From: Streptomyces sp. NBC_00433
GTDB taxonomy: Bacteria > Actinomycetota > Actinomycetes > Streptomycetales > Streptomycetaceae
Assembly: GCA_036015235.1 (NCBI GenBank)
Contig: CP107926.1
Span: 5,289,501-5,353,500, forward strand
Reading direction: 5' to 3'
DNA: 64,000 nt
The position numbers and the translations under genes were made by a program. Shown piece after piece: positions 39,753 to 48,731 of this stretch. Below the pieces are notes generated by a model that was not told where the DNA came from, did no database searches, and saw only the letters and a program-made list of their open reading frames with translations. Position 1 is the first letter of the stretch. Every line of letters starts with the position of its first letter.

Positions 39753-40666
39753 ACAAGCCCTTGGTCGAGCCGCTGACTTCTTCGCCCCTGTGGTGCCTGC
39801 TGACCTTTCGCAGGGGTCGGAGCGCCTTCAGCGGCCGGGCTCTGGTTTTTCTCCACCCCGACGATGCGGACCGAGTGGAATACCCGAATCGGCGTGCCTC
39901 CCGCACCTATCCAAGGCCGTCGCTGCTCCAGGCCTGGCAAACGACCCGGGCCGACGCCCGCTGGGTTTCGCTCACCGAATACGAGTGCCAGGTGGAGGCG
40001 CCGAGCCGTGGGCGCACCAGGGACGGCCGGGCACCATCGGGTGCGACGTCTCCGCAGACCGTGATCTGGTGGGTGATCGACCCCGTCATCGTCGCCCGGG
40101 AAGCGCTGACCGAAGAGGAAGTCGCCAGGCGTGTCGCCGCTGATGCCACTTCTCGGGGGCTTGGATCGGGACATCCCGAGGCACCTCGCCCTCCTTTCGA
40201 GGCCGGCCCGCCCGATCCCTTCCGCCTCGCCTACGAGGTGCAGGGATACGGGATCGCCTACCGGCTGCTCCCCCGGGCACCTGGCGAGACGAGTCCTCCA
40301 GCCGGGCCCGTCCTTCCGGCGGTATGGGGCGCGGAGCATCACGAGGCCTATCGGTTCTACCGGGACGTGGTCGCGGGCGGTCCGCACGGCTTGGCTGCGC
40401 TCTGGCTGCTTTACCACCCCGAGCAGGCAAAGGATGTCCTTGAGTGGACCGTTACGCATCGGAGCGCGCTGTCTCAGCCGGACAGTTGGGAGCAGTCCCT
40501 GGCCTCCGTGCTGCAGAGCCTCACCGGCGCCGACCGTGCTTTCCTCGGTGTCAAATTCGCCGAGGTCCTGAGCGACGCGGGCGTGCCACAAGGCGAGGAA
40601 ACGCTGAATCGGGTGCGCGAAGTGAGTGACGCGGGCACCGAGGGTGCGCCTGGGGGACCGTGGTGA
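39749..40666 (+). CDS. Unknown third component of the Pycsar-like operon
   Basis: A 305-residue soluble protein starting with GTG at 39749, overlapping the previous stop (GTGA), and overlapping the next start in the same way. The N-terminal part is rich in aromatic residues and Arg (SSPLWCLLTFRRGRSAFSG), with TVIWWVIDPVIVAREALTEE in the middle. The C-terminal 100 residues are helical (HHEAYRFYRDVVAGGPHGLA). I recognise no family or catalytic motif. Strict coupling to its neighbours says it works with them. Confidence 0.65.
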   Translation: MNKPLVEPLTSSPLWCLLTFRRGRSAFSGRALVFLHPDDADRVEYPNRRASRTYPRPSLLQAWQTTRADARWVSLTEYECQVEAPSRGRTRDGRAPSGATSPQTVIWWVIDPVIVAREALTEEEVARRVAADATSRGLGSGHPEAPRPPFEAGPPDPFRLAYEVQGYGIAYRLLPRAPGETSPPAGPVLPAVWGAEHHEAYRFYRDVVAGGPHGLAALWLLYHPEQAKDVLEWTVTHRSALSQPDSWEQSLASVLQSLTGADRAFLGVKFAEVLSDAGVPQGEETLNRVREVSDAGTEGAPGGPW

Positions 40667-41208
40667 GCCCGCGGGTGGAGGCTGATGCAATAGGTCGCCC
40701 CAATCGGCTCCGAGCCAGAAGGCCCCCTTCGCCGCCCGGCACCACGGCCCTGCTGCGCGAGCTGATCGCCCACAACCACCTGGAGATCGGCCGGGCCGAC
40801 GGGAAGGCCGCGGTCCTGATCGCCACCGACGGCTCACTGCTCAGCCTGCTCATCGTCCGCCGGCCGGCCACCTCACCGTGGGCGCAGTTGTTCTGGTGGA
40901 GCGCCGTGTCCAGCACCGCGGCAGCGCTCGGGGCGCTCCTTCTGGTCCTCATCCCGCGCCGGGACACCCCGCTGCGCCAGGGCATACGCCTGCTCACTTA
41001 CTTCGAGGACGTGGTGCGGGCACAGCACCAGGCCCGCCTGCCAGCGGCTATCGAGGACACCAGCAGAGCACCGGAATCGAGGCTTCTTCGAGCTCTCGAG
41101 GAGACCAGCAGGATTGCGCACGTCAAGAACCGCTACGTCCGTCGCTCCATTTTGCTGCTGCTCCTCTCCCTCCTCGCCACACTCGTGTCTCTGGCACCCA
41201 AGAGCTGA
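40663..41208 (+). CDS. Membrane effector resembling Pycsar PycTM
   Basis: A 181-residue protein. A short N-terminal arm is followed by LIAHNHLEIGRADGKAAVLI, which matches the conserved start of the PycTM/DUF5706 type (amphipathic helix ending in D-x-KA). Three hydrophobic segments lie at about residues 45-62, 77-96 and 162-178. The middle is a charged helix with a KNRYVRRS end. In Pycsar systems, binding of cCMP or cUMP makes such effectors damage the inner membrane and stop phage growth. GTG 40663 overlaps the previous stop. It is the last gene of the operon and is followed by a strong hairpin. Confidence 0.75.
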   Translation: MSPRVEADAIGRPNRLRARRPPSPPGTTALLRELIAHNHLEIGRADGKAAVLIATDGSLLSLLIVRRPATSPWAQLFWWSAVSSTAAALGALLLVLIPRRDTPLRQGIRLLTYFEDVVRAQHQARLPAAIEDTSRAPESRLLRALEETSRIAHVKNRYVRRSILLLLLSLLATLVSLAPKS

Positions 41209-41294
41209 CCAAGGCCACACCCGCGGCTCCACGGCTGGGAGCCGGATGTCGAGGTTGGCTCCCAAATGGCTCCCAAGAGGGTCCCGGGAACGAC

Positions 41295-41330
41295 TCAGGG
41301 CCTTGATCCTCGTGAGGATCAAGGCCCTGA
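41295..41330 (+). terminator. 16-bp perfect hairpin at the island edge
   Basis: TCAGGGCCTTGATCCT, CGTG, AGGATCAAGGCCCTGA: a perfect 16-bp stem with a 4-base loop, between the end of the effector gene and the 3' end of the tRNA-Pro gene. It should terminate transcription from either side. Just before it, GGCTCCCAA occurs twice (near 41256 and 41268), which may be part of the old attachment region. Confidence 0.7.
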
Positions 41331-41345
41331 CCTGCTGCTATACCG

Positions 41346-41419
<74 letters not shown>

Positions 41420-41468
41420 GTGCAACGGGGTTTACTTTAGCGGACCCGGGGCCGGAGGCGAAATCCGG

Positions 41469-42398
41469 TTAGGCGGGGGTCAGGGTCAGGAGGGTTGCTT
41501 CGGGGGGGCAGGCGAAGCGGAGGGGGGTGTAGCGGTTGGTGCCGCAGCCCGCCGAGACGTGGAGGTAGGACGTGGAGCCGGTGGCCGTGTGGGTGGAGAG
41601 GCCCTTCACGCGGTCGGTGTCGAGGTCGCAGTTGGTGACCAGGGCGCCGTAGAAGGGGATGCAGAGCTGGCCGCCGTGGGTGTGGCCGGCCAGGATCAGG
41701 GGGTAGCGGTCGGCCGCGAAGGCGTCGAGGACCCGCAGGTAGGGGGCGTGGACCAGGGCCAGGTTGAAATCGGCGTCCGGGTCGGGGCCGCCGGCCACCG
41801 CGGTGTAGCGGTCGCGCTTGATGTGCGGGTCGTCCAGGCCGGTGAGGCCCAGGACCGGGCCGTGGTCGAGCTTGAGGTGGCCCCGGGTGTTGCTCAGGCC
41901 CACCCAGCCTGCCGCGTCGAACGCGTCGCGCAGGTCGCCCCACGGGTTGCGGATGATGCCGTGGCCGCCGCCGCTCTTGCCGTTCAGGCCGTGCTGGCCG
42001 CGGGCCTTCTCGACCAGGTAGCGGCCGGGGTTGCGGAATTTGGGGCCGTAGTAGTCGTTCGACCCGAAGACGTACGTCCCCGGGAAGCGCAGCAACGGGC
42101 CCAGGGCGTCCAGTACTTCGGGGACCGCGGTCGGGTCGGACAGGTTGTCGCCGGTATTGACGACCAGGTCCGGGCGCAGCCCTGCCAGCGACTGGAGCCA
42201 GCGGCGCTTCTTGTGCTGGCCGGACACCATGTGGATGTCGGACAGCTGGAGGATCCGGATCGGGCGCATCCCGGGGGGCAGCACCGGGATGTCCACCCGG
42301 CGGAGCCGGTAGGACCTCGCCTCGAAACCGGCCGCGTATGCCAAGCAGGCCGCGCCTGCCGCCGTCACACCGAGGGGGACTCCGTATCGCGCGCGCAT
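41469..42398 (-). CDS. Metallophosphoesterase, membrane-anchored
   Basis: A 309-residue protein with one N-terminal hydrophobic segment (VPLGVTAAGAACLAYAAGF) and the calcineurin-type phosphoesterase motifs: LSDIHM, NTGDN, GSNDYYG (the GNH box position, here with Asn then Asp), and GHTHGGQ. Such YkuE/YaeI-like enzymes act at the membrane, some on lipid-linked phosphates. It is convergent with nothing on its left except the tRNA and marks the start of the conserved chromosome. Confidence 0.88.
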   Translation of the reverse strand: MRARYGVPLGVTAAGAACLAYAAGFEARSYRLRRVDIPVLPPGMRPIRILQLSDIHMVSGQHKKRRWLQSLAGLRPDLVVNTGDNLSDPTAVPEVLDALGPLLRFPGTYVFGSNDYYGPKFRNPGRYLVEKARGQHGLNGKSGGGHGIIRNPWGDLRDAFDAAGWVGLSNTRGHLKLDHGPVLGLTGLDDPHIKRDRYTAVAGGPDPDADFNLALVHAPYLRVLDAFAADRYPLILAGHTHGGQLCIPFYGALVTNCDLDTDRVKGLSTHTATGSTSYLHVSAGCGTNRYTPLRFACPPEATLLTLTPA

Positions 42399-42519
42399 AC
42401 GCCCATCGTGTCAGAGTCCGGGGCACAGCCGGTACGGGCGGCTGGCCCGGGATGGGCCGCGGGTCGATGCGCGGGGTTAATCCGGGGCGTGCGCGTCGCC
42501 AGGGTGCGAAAATCGGGGT

Positions 42520-42978
42520 ATGACCACGACGCTCAAGCAGCGACTCAAGGACGACCTGACCACGGCGATCAAGGGCCGTGACGAACTGCGCTCCGCCACG
42601 CTCCGGCTCACGCTGACCGCCATCACCAAGGAGGAGGTCGCCGGCACCACGGCCCGGCAGCTCTCCGACGACGAGGTGCTGACCGTGATCACCCGGGAGG
42701 CGAAGAAGCGGCGCGAGGCGGCCGAGGCGTTCGAGCAGGGCGGCCGCGCCGAGTCCGCGGAGCGCGAGCGGGCCGAGGGCGAGGTCCTCGCCGGGTACCT
42801 CCCGCAGCAGCTCACGGACGACGAGATCGCCGCGATCGTGCGGGAGGCGATCGCCGAGTCCGGTGCCGCCGGGCCCAAGGGCATGGGCGCCGTCATGAAG
42901 CTGGTCAACCCGAAGGTCGCCAAGCGGGCGGAGGGTGGCCGCGTCGCCGCCGAGGTCAAGCGCCAGCTCGCCGGCTGA
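42520..42978 (+). CDS. GatB/YqeY domain protein
   Basis: A 152-residue protein matching the YqeY family: KQRLKDDLTTAIKGRDELRS, then TARQLSDDEVLTVITREAKKRREAAEAFEQGGR, and the late GPKGMGAVMKLVNPKV. The domain is shared with the tail of the tRNA amidotransferase subunit GatB; the free-standing protein's job is not settled. It is divergent from the phosphoesterase and convergent with the penicillin-binding protein, with a strong terminator between. Confidence 0.92.
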   Translation: MTTTLKQRLKDDLTTAIKGRDELRSATLRLTLTAITKEEVAGTTARQLSDDEVLTVITREAKKRREAAEAFEQGGRAESAERERAEGEVLAGYLPQQLTDDEIAAIVREAIAESGAAGPKGMGAVMKLVNPKVAKRAEGGRVAAEVKRQLAG

Positions 42979-43125
42979 CGGACCCGGCCCTTGTCGGTTC
43001 TACGGGGCCGCACCGGTCACGGGTCCAGTGCCGGTCACGGGTCCCGTACCGGTTGCGGGGCCGCCTCGCGTACGGCCCCGCACCGCGTCCGGGGTGCGCC
43101 ACCCGCCCCCCGTACGCGGACCCCC

Positions 43126-43168
43126 ACGCGTAAGGGGCGCCCCCCCAGGAGGGGCGCCCCTTACGCGT
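43126..43168. terminator. 18-bp perfect bidirectional terminator hairpin
   Basis: ACGCGTAAGGGGCGCCCC, seven bases, then GGGGCGCCCCTTACGCGT: an 18-bp perfect stem between two convergent genes (42520-42978 and 43190-45499). It can serve both. Confidence 0.85.
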
Positions 43169-43189
43169 CTCACCGTCGGACTGTGCGGA

Positions 43190-45499
43190 TCACGGCCCGC
43201 CGTTGCCTCCGCCGCCTCCGCCGGAGCGGCCGTTGCCGCCGGTCATCCCCGGAGGGAGCGTGAAGCCCGTGCCGCCGGGGCCCTTGCCGTCGTCCGGGGG
43301 CTTGGTCGGGTCGGTCGGCTGGTTCGGGTCGGCGGGCTGGTTCGGGTTGTTCGGGTCGGCGGGCTGGTTGTTCTTCGGCGGGGAGTCGGGCAGCGGCACC
43401 GTGACGAAGTGCTCCTTCTCGGTGCCCTTCAGCGCGCCGAGCATCGCGTCCCGCCAGATGGGGGCGGGGCCGGTGGCGCCCTCGACCTTGTCGAAGGTCT
43501 TCGGGCCGATCTTGACCTTTATCCCGCCGACGCCGTCGTGGCCGCCGTTGTCGTCCGCGCCGGCGTACATCGACAGGCGCCGGCCGTGGATGCCCTTGTT
43601 GAAGGGGTCGCCCAGCCACACCGCGGAGGCCAGGGACGGGGTGTAGCCGGCGAACCAGGCGTCCTTGCGCTCGTCGGTCGTACCCGTCTTGCCCGCCGTG
43701 TCGCGGCCCGGGAGGTCGGCCGCGGTGCCGGTGCCGTCGTCGACGACGCCCTTGAGCATGCTGTTCAGCGTGTCCGCGGTGCTCTGCGACATCGCCCGGT
43801 TGCACAGGCTCTTCGGCACGGTCATCTTCTTGCCGTTCGGGCCGGTGGCCGACTCGATGGCGATCGGCGTGCAGTAGACGCCGCGGTTGGCGAAGGCGGC
43901 GTACGCGGCGGCGACGGTGAGCGGCGAGACCTCGTTGGTGCCCAGGGTGAGCGACGCGGTCTGCAGGAGCGGCTTGCCGTCGGCGCGGCCGAAGCCGAGC
44001 TTGGCGGCCATGTTGATGATCGGGCACAGGCCGACGTCGGCCTCAAGGGCGACGAAGTACGTGTTGATCGAGTGTTTGAGGGCGTCGGGCATGGCATAGG
44101 GCCCGACTTCCGACTTCATCTCGTTCTGCGTGCCCTCGTCCGCGTGGGCGTGGACCACCTGGCCGGCGCAGTTGGTCACGTCGGGGTAGGTGTCCATGTG
44201 GTACGGCGACGGGTAGGCCTGGTCCGGCTTGTAGCCGGCCTCCAGGGCCGCGGCCGCGGTGATCGGCTTGAAGGTCGAGCCGTTCTGGAAGCCGCCGCTG
44301 TTGCCCATGTTCCGGTCGACGGACAGGTTGAGCTGCGTCTGGTTCTTGCCGAAGCCGTAGGGCTTGCTCTGGCCCATCGCGATGATCTTGCCGGTACCCG
44401 GCTGCACCATGGTGTCGGCGGCGACGAAGTTGTCGGTGGCGTAGACGTGCTTGCCCAGGCCCTTGAGCAGCGCGGCCTGCGCCTTCGGGTCCAGCGTGGT
44501 CCTGATGGTGAGACCGCCTATGTCCCACGCTTTCTGCCGGTCGGTCTTGGTCTTGCCGAACGCGGCATTCTGCAGGAAGGTCTCGCGCACGTAGTCGCAG
44601 AAGAAGCCGGCGCCGTTGACGGCGGTGATGCAGCCGTTCTTCGGCGAGCTGACCTTCAGGCCGAGCGGGGCCTTCTGCGCGGCCGCCGCCTGGGCCGGGG
44701 TGATGTCCTTGAGCTGGGCCATGCGCGCCAGCACCGTGTTGCGCCGGGTGAGGGCCGTCTGCTCGTTGCTGATCGGGTCGTAGCGGCTCGGCGACTGGAC
44801 CATGCCGGCCAGCAGCGCGGCCTGGGTCAGGGTCAGCTTCTTCGCGGTGGTGCTGAAGTAGCGCTGGGCGGCGGCCTCGATGCCGTAGGCCTGCTCGCCG
44901 AAGAAGGTGATGTTGAGGTAGTTCTCCAGGATCTTCTTCTTGCCGAGCTCCTTCTCGACCTGGATCGCGTACTTCATCTCCTTGATCTTGCGCCCGATGG
45001 TCTGCTGGGTGGCCTGGGCGACCTTGGTGGGGTCGTCGCCGGCCTCCTCGACGAAGACGTTCTTCACGTACTGCTGGGTCAGCGTCGAGGCGCCCTGGGT
45101 GCCGCCGTCGGAGGCGTTGTTGCCGAGCGCGCGCAGGATGCCCTTGACGTCGAGGGCGCCGTGCTCGTAATAGCGCGAGTCCTCGATGTCGACTATGGCC
45201 TGGAGGATGTTCGCGCTCATGGCGGTGATCGGGACGACTGTGCGGTCGCGCGAGTAGACGGTGGCGATCAGGCCGCCCCTGGAGTCCAGGATCTTGGACG
45301 CCTGGCTCAGGGGCGGGGCCTTCAACTCTCCCGGCAGGTCGTCGAAACCCGCCGCCGTACCCTTCGCGGACAGGCCGAGTGCGCCGGCGGCCGGCAGGGC
45401 TATTCCCGCCAGGACCGCGCCGGCCAGAACACTGACGCCGAGGAACTTGGCGGCCTGCTGGGCCGTCGTGAGCCCCCCGCCGGAACGCTTGTGAGCCAT
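43190..45499 (-). CDS. Class A penicillin-binding protein
   Basis: A 769-residue bifunctional cell-wall enzyme. It has an N-terminal membrane anchor (KFLGVSVLAGAVLAGIALPAA), a glycosyltransferase GT51 domain with IEDSRYYEHGALD and GASTLTQQYVKN, then a transpeptidase domain with GSTFK (SxxK), SIN (SxN) and KTGTT (KTG). The C-terminal 90 residues are a Pro/Asn/Gly-rich tail. It polymerises and cross-links peptidoglycan outside the membrane. It is divergent from wblA, an order I recall from Streptomyces. Confidence 0.95.
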   Translation of the reverse strand: MAHKRSGGGLTTAQQAAKFLGVSVLAGAVLAGIALPAAGALGLSAKGTAAGFDDLPGELKAPPLSQASKILDSRGGLIATVYSRDRTVVPITAMSANILQAIVDIEDSRYYEHGALDVKGILRALGNNASDGGTQGASTLTQQYVKNVFVEEAGDDPTKVAQATQQTIGRKIKEMKYAIQVEKELGKKKILENYLNITFFGEQAYGIEAAAQRYFSTTAKKLTLTQAALLAGMVQSPSRYDPISNEQTALTRRNTVLARMAQLKDITPAQAAAAQKAPLGLKVSSPKNGCITAVNGAGFFCDYVRETFLQNAAFGKTKTDRQKAWDIGGLTIRTTLDPKAQAALLKGLGKHVYATDNFVAADTMVQPGTGKIIAMGQSKPYGFGKNQTQLNLSVDRNMGNSGGFQNGSTFKPITAAAALEAGYKPDQAYPSPYHMDTYPDVTNCAGQVVHAHADEGTQNEMKSEVGPYAMPDALKHSINTYFVALEADVGLCPIINMAAKLGFGRADGKPLLQTASLTLGTNEVSPLTVAAAYAAFANRGVYCTPIAIESATGPNGKKMTVPKSLCNRAMSQSTADTLNSMLKGVVDDGTGTAADLPGRDTAGKTGTTDERKDAWFAGYTPSLASAVWLGDPFNKGIHGRRLSMYAGADDNGGHDGVGGIKVKIGPKTFDKVEGATGPAPIWRDAMLGALKGTEKEHFVTVPLPDSPPKNNQPADPNNPNQPADPNQPTDPTKPPDDGKGPGGTGFTLPPGMTGGNGRSGGGGGGNGGP

Positions 45500-45883
45500 G
45501 GGGGCAGCCTACGTGGCGATTCCCCGGACGTACGCCCAGGTGTTCGCCTAGTGTGTAACAGACAGGATGCGAACGTCGGCGCATCACTGTCTCCCGTCGT
45601 CACTCTTGTGAGTGATGAGAGGTGCCCGAATTTCGGTATATGCCGGAGGACTTGGTTCTTTCGGCGGGCGATACGTGACTGTATCGCCCCATAGTTCCGA
45701 TATGAACAGCAGTCACTCCGTTGGGTGATCTGCTGGGCACGCATAGTCCATTCGGGCCATGCAAGATTGGGCCTGAAAGGGCTGTTGCGTCGCGCCTACC
45801 TTCCGTAACGTCCCAACTGGCACCGGTGAATATGACGGTTGCCGCCGTGGGGGAGCCTCGATTCGGGAGAGGACGGCGCCAGC
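45500..45883. promoter_or_regulatory. Divergent region upstream of wblA and the penicillin-binding protein
   Basis: This 384-base stretch is more AT-rich than its surroundings and contains no credible gene. At 45666-45689 lies a perfect inverted repeat, GGGCGATAC, six bases, GTATCGCCC. It is about 195 bases before wblA and could be a regulator site or leader hairpin. GGAGAGGA at 45866-45873 is the wblA ribosome site. Confidence 0.55.
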
Positions 45884-46216
45884 ATGAGCAGCTGGGTAAC
45901 CGACTGGAGCACGCAGGCCGCATGCAAGACGACGGATCCGGACGAACTCTTCGTCCAGGGTGCGGCGCAGAACCGGGCGAAGGCGGTGTGCACCGGGTGC
46001 CCGGTCCGCACCGAATGCCTGGCTGACGCCCTCGACCACCGGGTCGAGTTCGGGGTGTGGGGGGGCATGACCGAGCGGGAGCGCCGGGCGCTGCTGCGGC
46101 GCCGCCCGATGGTGACCTCCTGGCGCAGGCTGCTGGAGACCGCCCGCACCGAGTACGAGCGCAGCACCGGTCTGCTGCCGCTCGATGACGAGGACGACTA
46201 CGCCGCCGCGGGCTGA
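45884..46216 (+). CDS. wblA: WhiB-family iron-sulfur regulator WblA
   Basis: A 110-residue protein with the four WhiB cysteines (Cys14, Cys36, Cys39, Cys45 in AACK and CTGCPVRTEC) that hold a 4Fe-4S cluster, followed by the GVWGG turn and a basic C-terminus. WhiB-like proteins bind the primary sigma factor. WblA controls development and represses antibiotic production in Streptomyces. Assignment to WblA rather than another WhiB paralogue rests on the long C-terminus (SWRRLLETARTEYERSTG) and on its place between a penicillin-binding protein and two ArsA-type genes. Its 3' end overlaps the convergent ArsA-type gene by 19 bases. Confidence 0.88.
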   Translation: MSSWVTDWSTQAACKTTDPDELFVQGAAQNRAKAVCTGCPVRTECLADALDHRVEFGVWGGMTERERRALLRRRPMVTSWRRLLETARTEYERSTGLLPLDDEDDYAAAG

Positions 46217-47529
46217 CCCGTCGCGAGTTCCTGACCGATCGCCCGCAAGCCCTCCAGGTCGTGCACGTCGCCCGGCAGGGCGGTGACATCCACCATGGGC
46301 ACCTCCGGGTGCACGGACACGAAGCGGCCGCGGGTGCGTCGTTCACGCGCGACCACCTGCATGCGTTCCGCATGGAGGCGCAGCAGTCCGGCGGCGAGCC
46401 GCTCCGTACCTCCGGTGCCAGTGCCGTCGTCTTCGTCGGTGCTGTCCGGTCGGTGCTGCCGGGAGTCAGCATTCCCGGGACCGTGATCCACAATGCGGCC
46501 GCCGGCAATATTTTCTGCGGGGGCGCCGTCCGGGTGCTGCGCGGCGCCCTCGGGGCCCTCCGCGGCGCTGTCGGCCGCCCTGTCGGCCGCGTAGTCCTCC
46601 AGCGCCTCGGCCGCCGCGAGCGCGCGCTCCGCGGTCAGCTGGTCGGCCCCGCTGCCATGCACCCGGTTCAGTACGAGCCCGGCCAGCGGCATGTCCTCGT
46701 CGGCCAGCCGCTCCACGAAATACGCCGCCTCGCGCAGCGCGTCCCGCTCCGGCGCCGCGACCACCAGGAAGGCGGTGCCCGGCGCCTGGAGCAGCCGGTA
46801 GGTGGCGTCGGCGCGGGTGCGGAAGCCGCCGAACATCGTGTCCATCGCCGCCACGAAGGTCTGCACGTCACGCAGCAGGCCGGCGCCCATCACCTTGCTC
46901 AAGGTGCCGGTCATCATCGACATCCCGATGTTCAGGAACTTCACCCCGGCCCGGCCGCCGACCTTGGCCGGAGCCATCAGCAGTTTGATGAAGCGGCCGT
47001 CGAGGAAGGACCCGAGGCGCTTGGGCGCGTCGAGGAAGTCCAGCGCGCTGCGGCTCGGCGGGGTGTCGACGATGATCAGGTCCCAGGCGTCCTGGGCGCG
47101 CAGCTGGCCCAGCTTCTCCATCGCCATGTACTCCTGGGTGCCGGCGAAACCGGCTGACAGCGATTGGTAGAAAGGGTTTTCCAGGATCGCCCTGGCCCTT
47201 TCCGGGTCGGAGTGCTGGACGACGACCTCGTCGAACGTCCGTTTCATGTCGAGCATCATCGCGTGCAGCGAGCCGCCCGCCGACCGATCGATTCCAGCCA
47301 CTTCGCGCGGCGTGTTGTCCAACTCGGTCAGCCCCATGGACTGGGCGAGCCTGCGGGCCGGGTCGATGGTCAGCACCACCGCCGTACGCCCGCGCTCCGC
47401 GGCCCGTACACCGAGGGCCGCGGCCGTCGTGGTCTTGCCGACGCCGCCGGAGCCGCAGCAGACGATGATCCGGGTCTTCGGGTCGTCCAGCAGCGGGTCG
47501 ATCTCCAATACGGGGCTCTTCAGGCTCAT
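46198..47529 (-). CDS. ArsA-type anion-transporting/tail-anchor ATPase homologue 1
   Basis: A 443-residue P-loop ATPase of the ArsA/GET3 type: deviant Walker A CCGSGGVGKTTTAAALG, switch-like IDPARRLAQS, and VDTPPSRSALDFLD. Between about residues 315 and 385 there is an acidic, low-complexity insertion. Family roles include arsenite export and tail-anchored protein handling; the actinobacterial pairs have no settled function. The ATG at 47529 is one base after the stop of the second ATPase gene. The two probably act as a heteromeric pair. Confidence 0.9.
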   Translation of the reverse strand: MSLKSPVLEIDPLLDDPKTRIIVCCGSGGVGKTTTAAALGVRAAERGRTAVVLTIDPARRLAQSMGLTELDNTPREVAGIDRSAGGSLHAMMLDMKRTFDEVVVQHSDPERARAILENPFYQSLSAGFAGTQEYMAMEKLGQLRAQDAWDLIIVDTPPSRSALDFLDAPKRLGSFLDGRFIKLLMAPAKVGGRAGVKFLNIGMSMMTGTLSKVMGAGLLRDVQTFVAAMDTMFGGFRTRADATYRLLQAPGTAFLVVAAPERDALREAAYFVERLADEDMPLAGLVLNRVHGSGADQLTAERALAAAEALEDYAADRAADSAAEGPEGAAQHPDGAPAENIAGGRIVDHGPGNADSRQHRPDSTDEDDGTGTGGTERLAAGLLRLHAERMQVVARERRTRGRFVSVHPEVPMVDVTALPGDVHDLEGLRAIGQELATGQPAAA

Positions 47530-47530
47530 C

Positions 47531-48664
47531 TCACGCGTCCTCGTCGTCGGCTGCGCTGTCCGTGGCGTCGTCGTCCGCTTCGTCGTCGGCTTCGTCGTCG
47601 GCTTCGTCGTCGTCCTTCCCGCGGGCGGACGGGTCCGCGAACCCGGGCACGGCCTGCTTGCGCAGGCTGTCGGACAGCCGGTAAAGGCCGCCGAGGTCGA
47701 CGCCGTCGCTGAGCAGGTCCAGCTCGCGCACCGGCAGGCCGAGCGCGGCGATCTCGGCGCGCTGCTCGCGCTCCAGGACCACCCGCTGGGCGTGCTCGTG
47801 GGCCTGCGTGAGCAGCGGGTCGACCAGCCGCTCCGCGACACCGCCGCGCCGGGCGCCGCCGAGGCCCGCCTGCGACAGCGCCTTGGCCACCGCCGTACGC
47901 CGCTTGCCGACGGCCACCGCGCTGCGGTCCGCGGCGGCCTTGGCCAGGTCGCCGTCGCCCAGCAGCACCGGGCGGACCATGTTGACGATCACCGCGCCCA
48001 CCGGCAGGCCCGCGGCCCGCAGCTCGGCGACACCGTCCATCGTCTCCTGGACCGGCATCTCCTCCAGCAGCGTCACCAGGTGGATCGCGGTCTGCGGGGA
48101 CTTGAGGACCCGCATCACCGACTGCGCCTGCTTGTGTATCGGGCCCATCTTGGCCAGCCCGGCGACCTCGTCGTTGACGTTGAGGAAGCGGGTGATGCGG
48201 CCGGTGGGCGGGGCGTCGAGCACGACGGCGTCGTAGACCGGCCAGCCCGCCTTGTCCTTGCGGCGGACCGCCTCGCACACCTTGCCGGTGAGCAGCACGT
48301 CGCGGATGCCCGGTGCGACGGTGGTGGCGAAGTCGATGGCGCCGAGCTTCTTCAGGGCGCGGCCTGCCCGGCCCAGCTTGTAGAACAGGTCGAGGTAGTC
48401 CAGCATCGCCAGCTCGGCGTCGATGGCGAGCGCGTGGACCTCGCCGCCGCCCGATGCGGAAGCGATCCTGCGCTCCTCGTACGGCAGTGCCTCGGTCTCG
48501 AACAGCTGGGCGATGCCCTGCCGCTCCTCGACCTCGACCAGCAGTACGCGCCGGCCCTCTGCCGCGAGGGCGAGCGCCAGCGAGGCGGCGACAGTGGTCT
48601 TACCCGTGCCGCCCTTGCCGGTCACGATGTGGAGCCTGACGGCGGATGACTGTTGAGCGCTCAC
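47531..48664 (-). CDS. ArsA-type ATPase homologue 2
   Basis: A 377-residue P-loop ATPase: HIVTGKGGTGKTTVAASLAL at the N-terminus, and VVLDAPPTGRITRFLNV as the switch II-like region. The last 30 residues are a run of Asp/Glu/Ala in DDEADDEADDEADDD, encoded by tandem GACGAAGCC-type repeats. It lies directly upstream of the other ArsA-type gene and divergent from the DUF4177 gene. Confidence 0.9.
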   Translation of the reverse strand: MSAQQSSAVRLHIVTGKGGTGKTTVAASLALALAAEGRRVLLVEVEERQGIAQLFETEALPYEERRIASASGGGEVHALAIDAELAMLDYLDLFYKLGRAGRALKKLGAIDFATTVAPGIRDVLLTGKVCEAVRRKDKAGWPVYDAVVLDAPPTGRITRFLNVNDEVAGLAKMGPIHKQAQSVMRVLKSPQTAIHLVTLLEEMPVQETMDGVAELRAAGLPVGAVIVNMVRPVLLGDGDLAKAAADRSAVAVGKRRTAVAKALSQAGLGGARRGGVAERLVDPLLTQAHEHAQRVVLEREQRAEIAALGLPVRELDLLSDGVDLGGLYRLSDSLRKQAVPGFADPSARGKDDDEADDEADDEADDDATDSAADDEDA

Positions 48665-48731
48665 CTGGCGAGCCTAACCACTGGCGGGGCGGGCCACGCC
48701 CTGGGTCCCGGCGAGGCGATAAAGTCGCGGC

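Noticed and set aside
3035..41208. Lanthipeptide or lasso peptide cluster
   Set aside because: No LanM/LanB/LanC, lasso cyclase or leader peptidase motif was seen in any frame.
42935..45694. 919-residue plus-strand frame opposite the penicillin-binding protein
   Set aside because: Its length is only the high-GC antisense effect; the minus-strand protein has all catalytic motifs.
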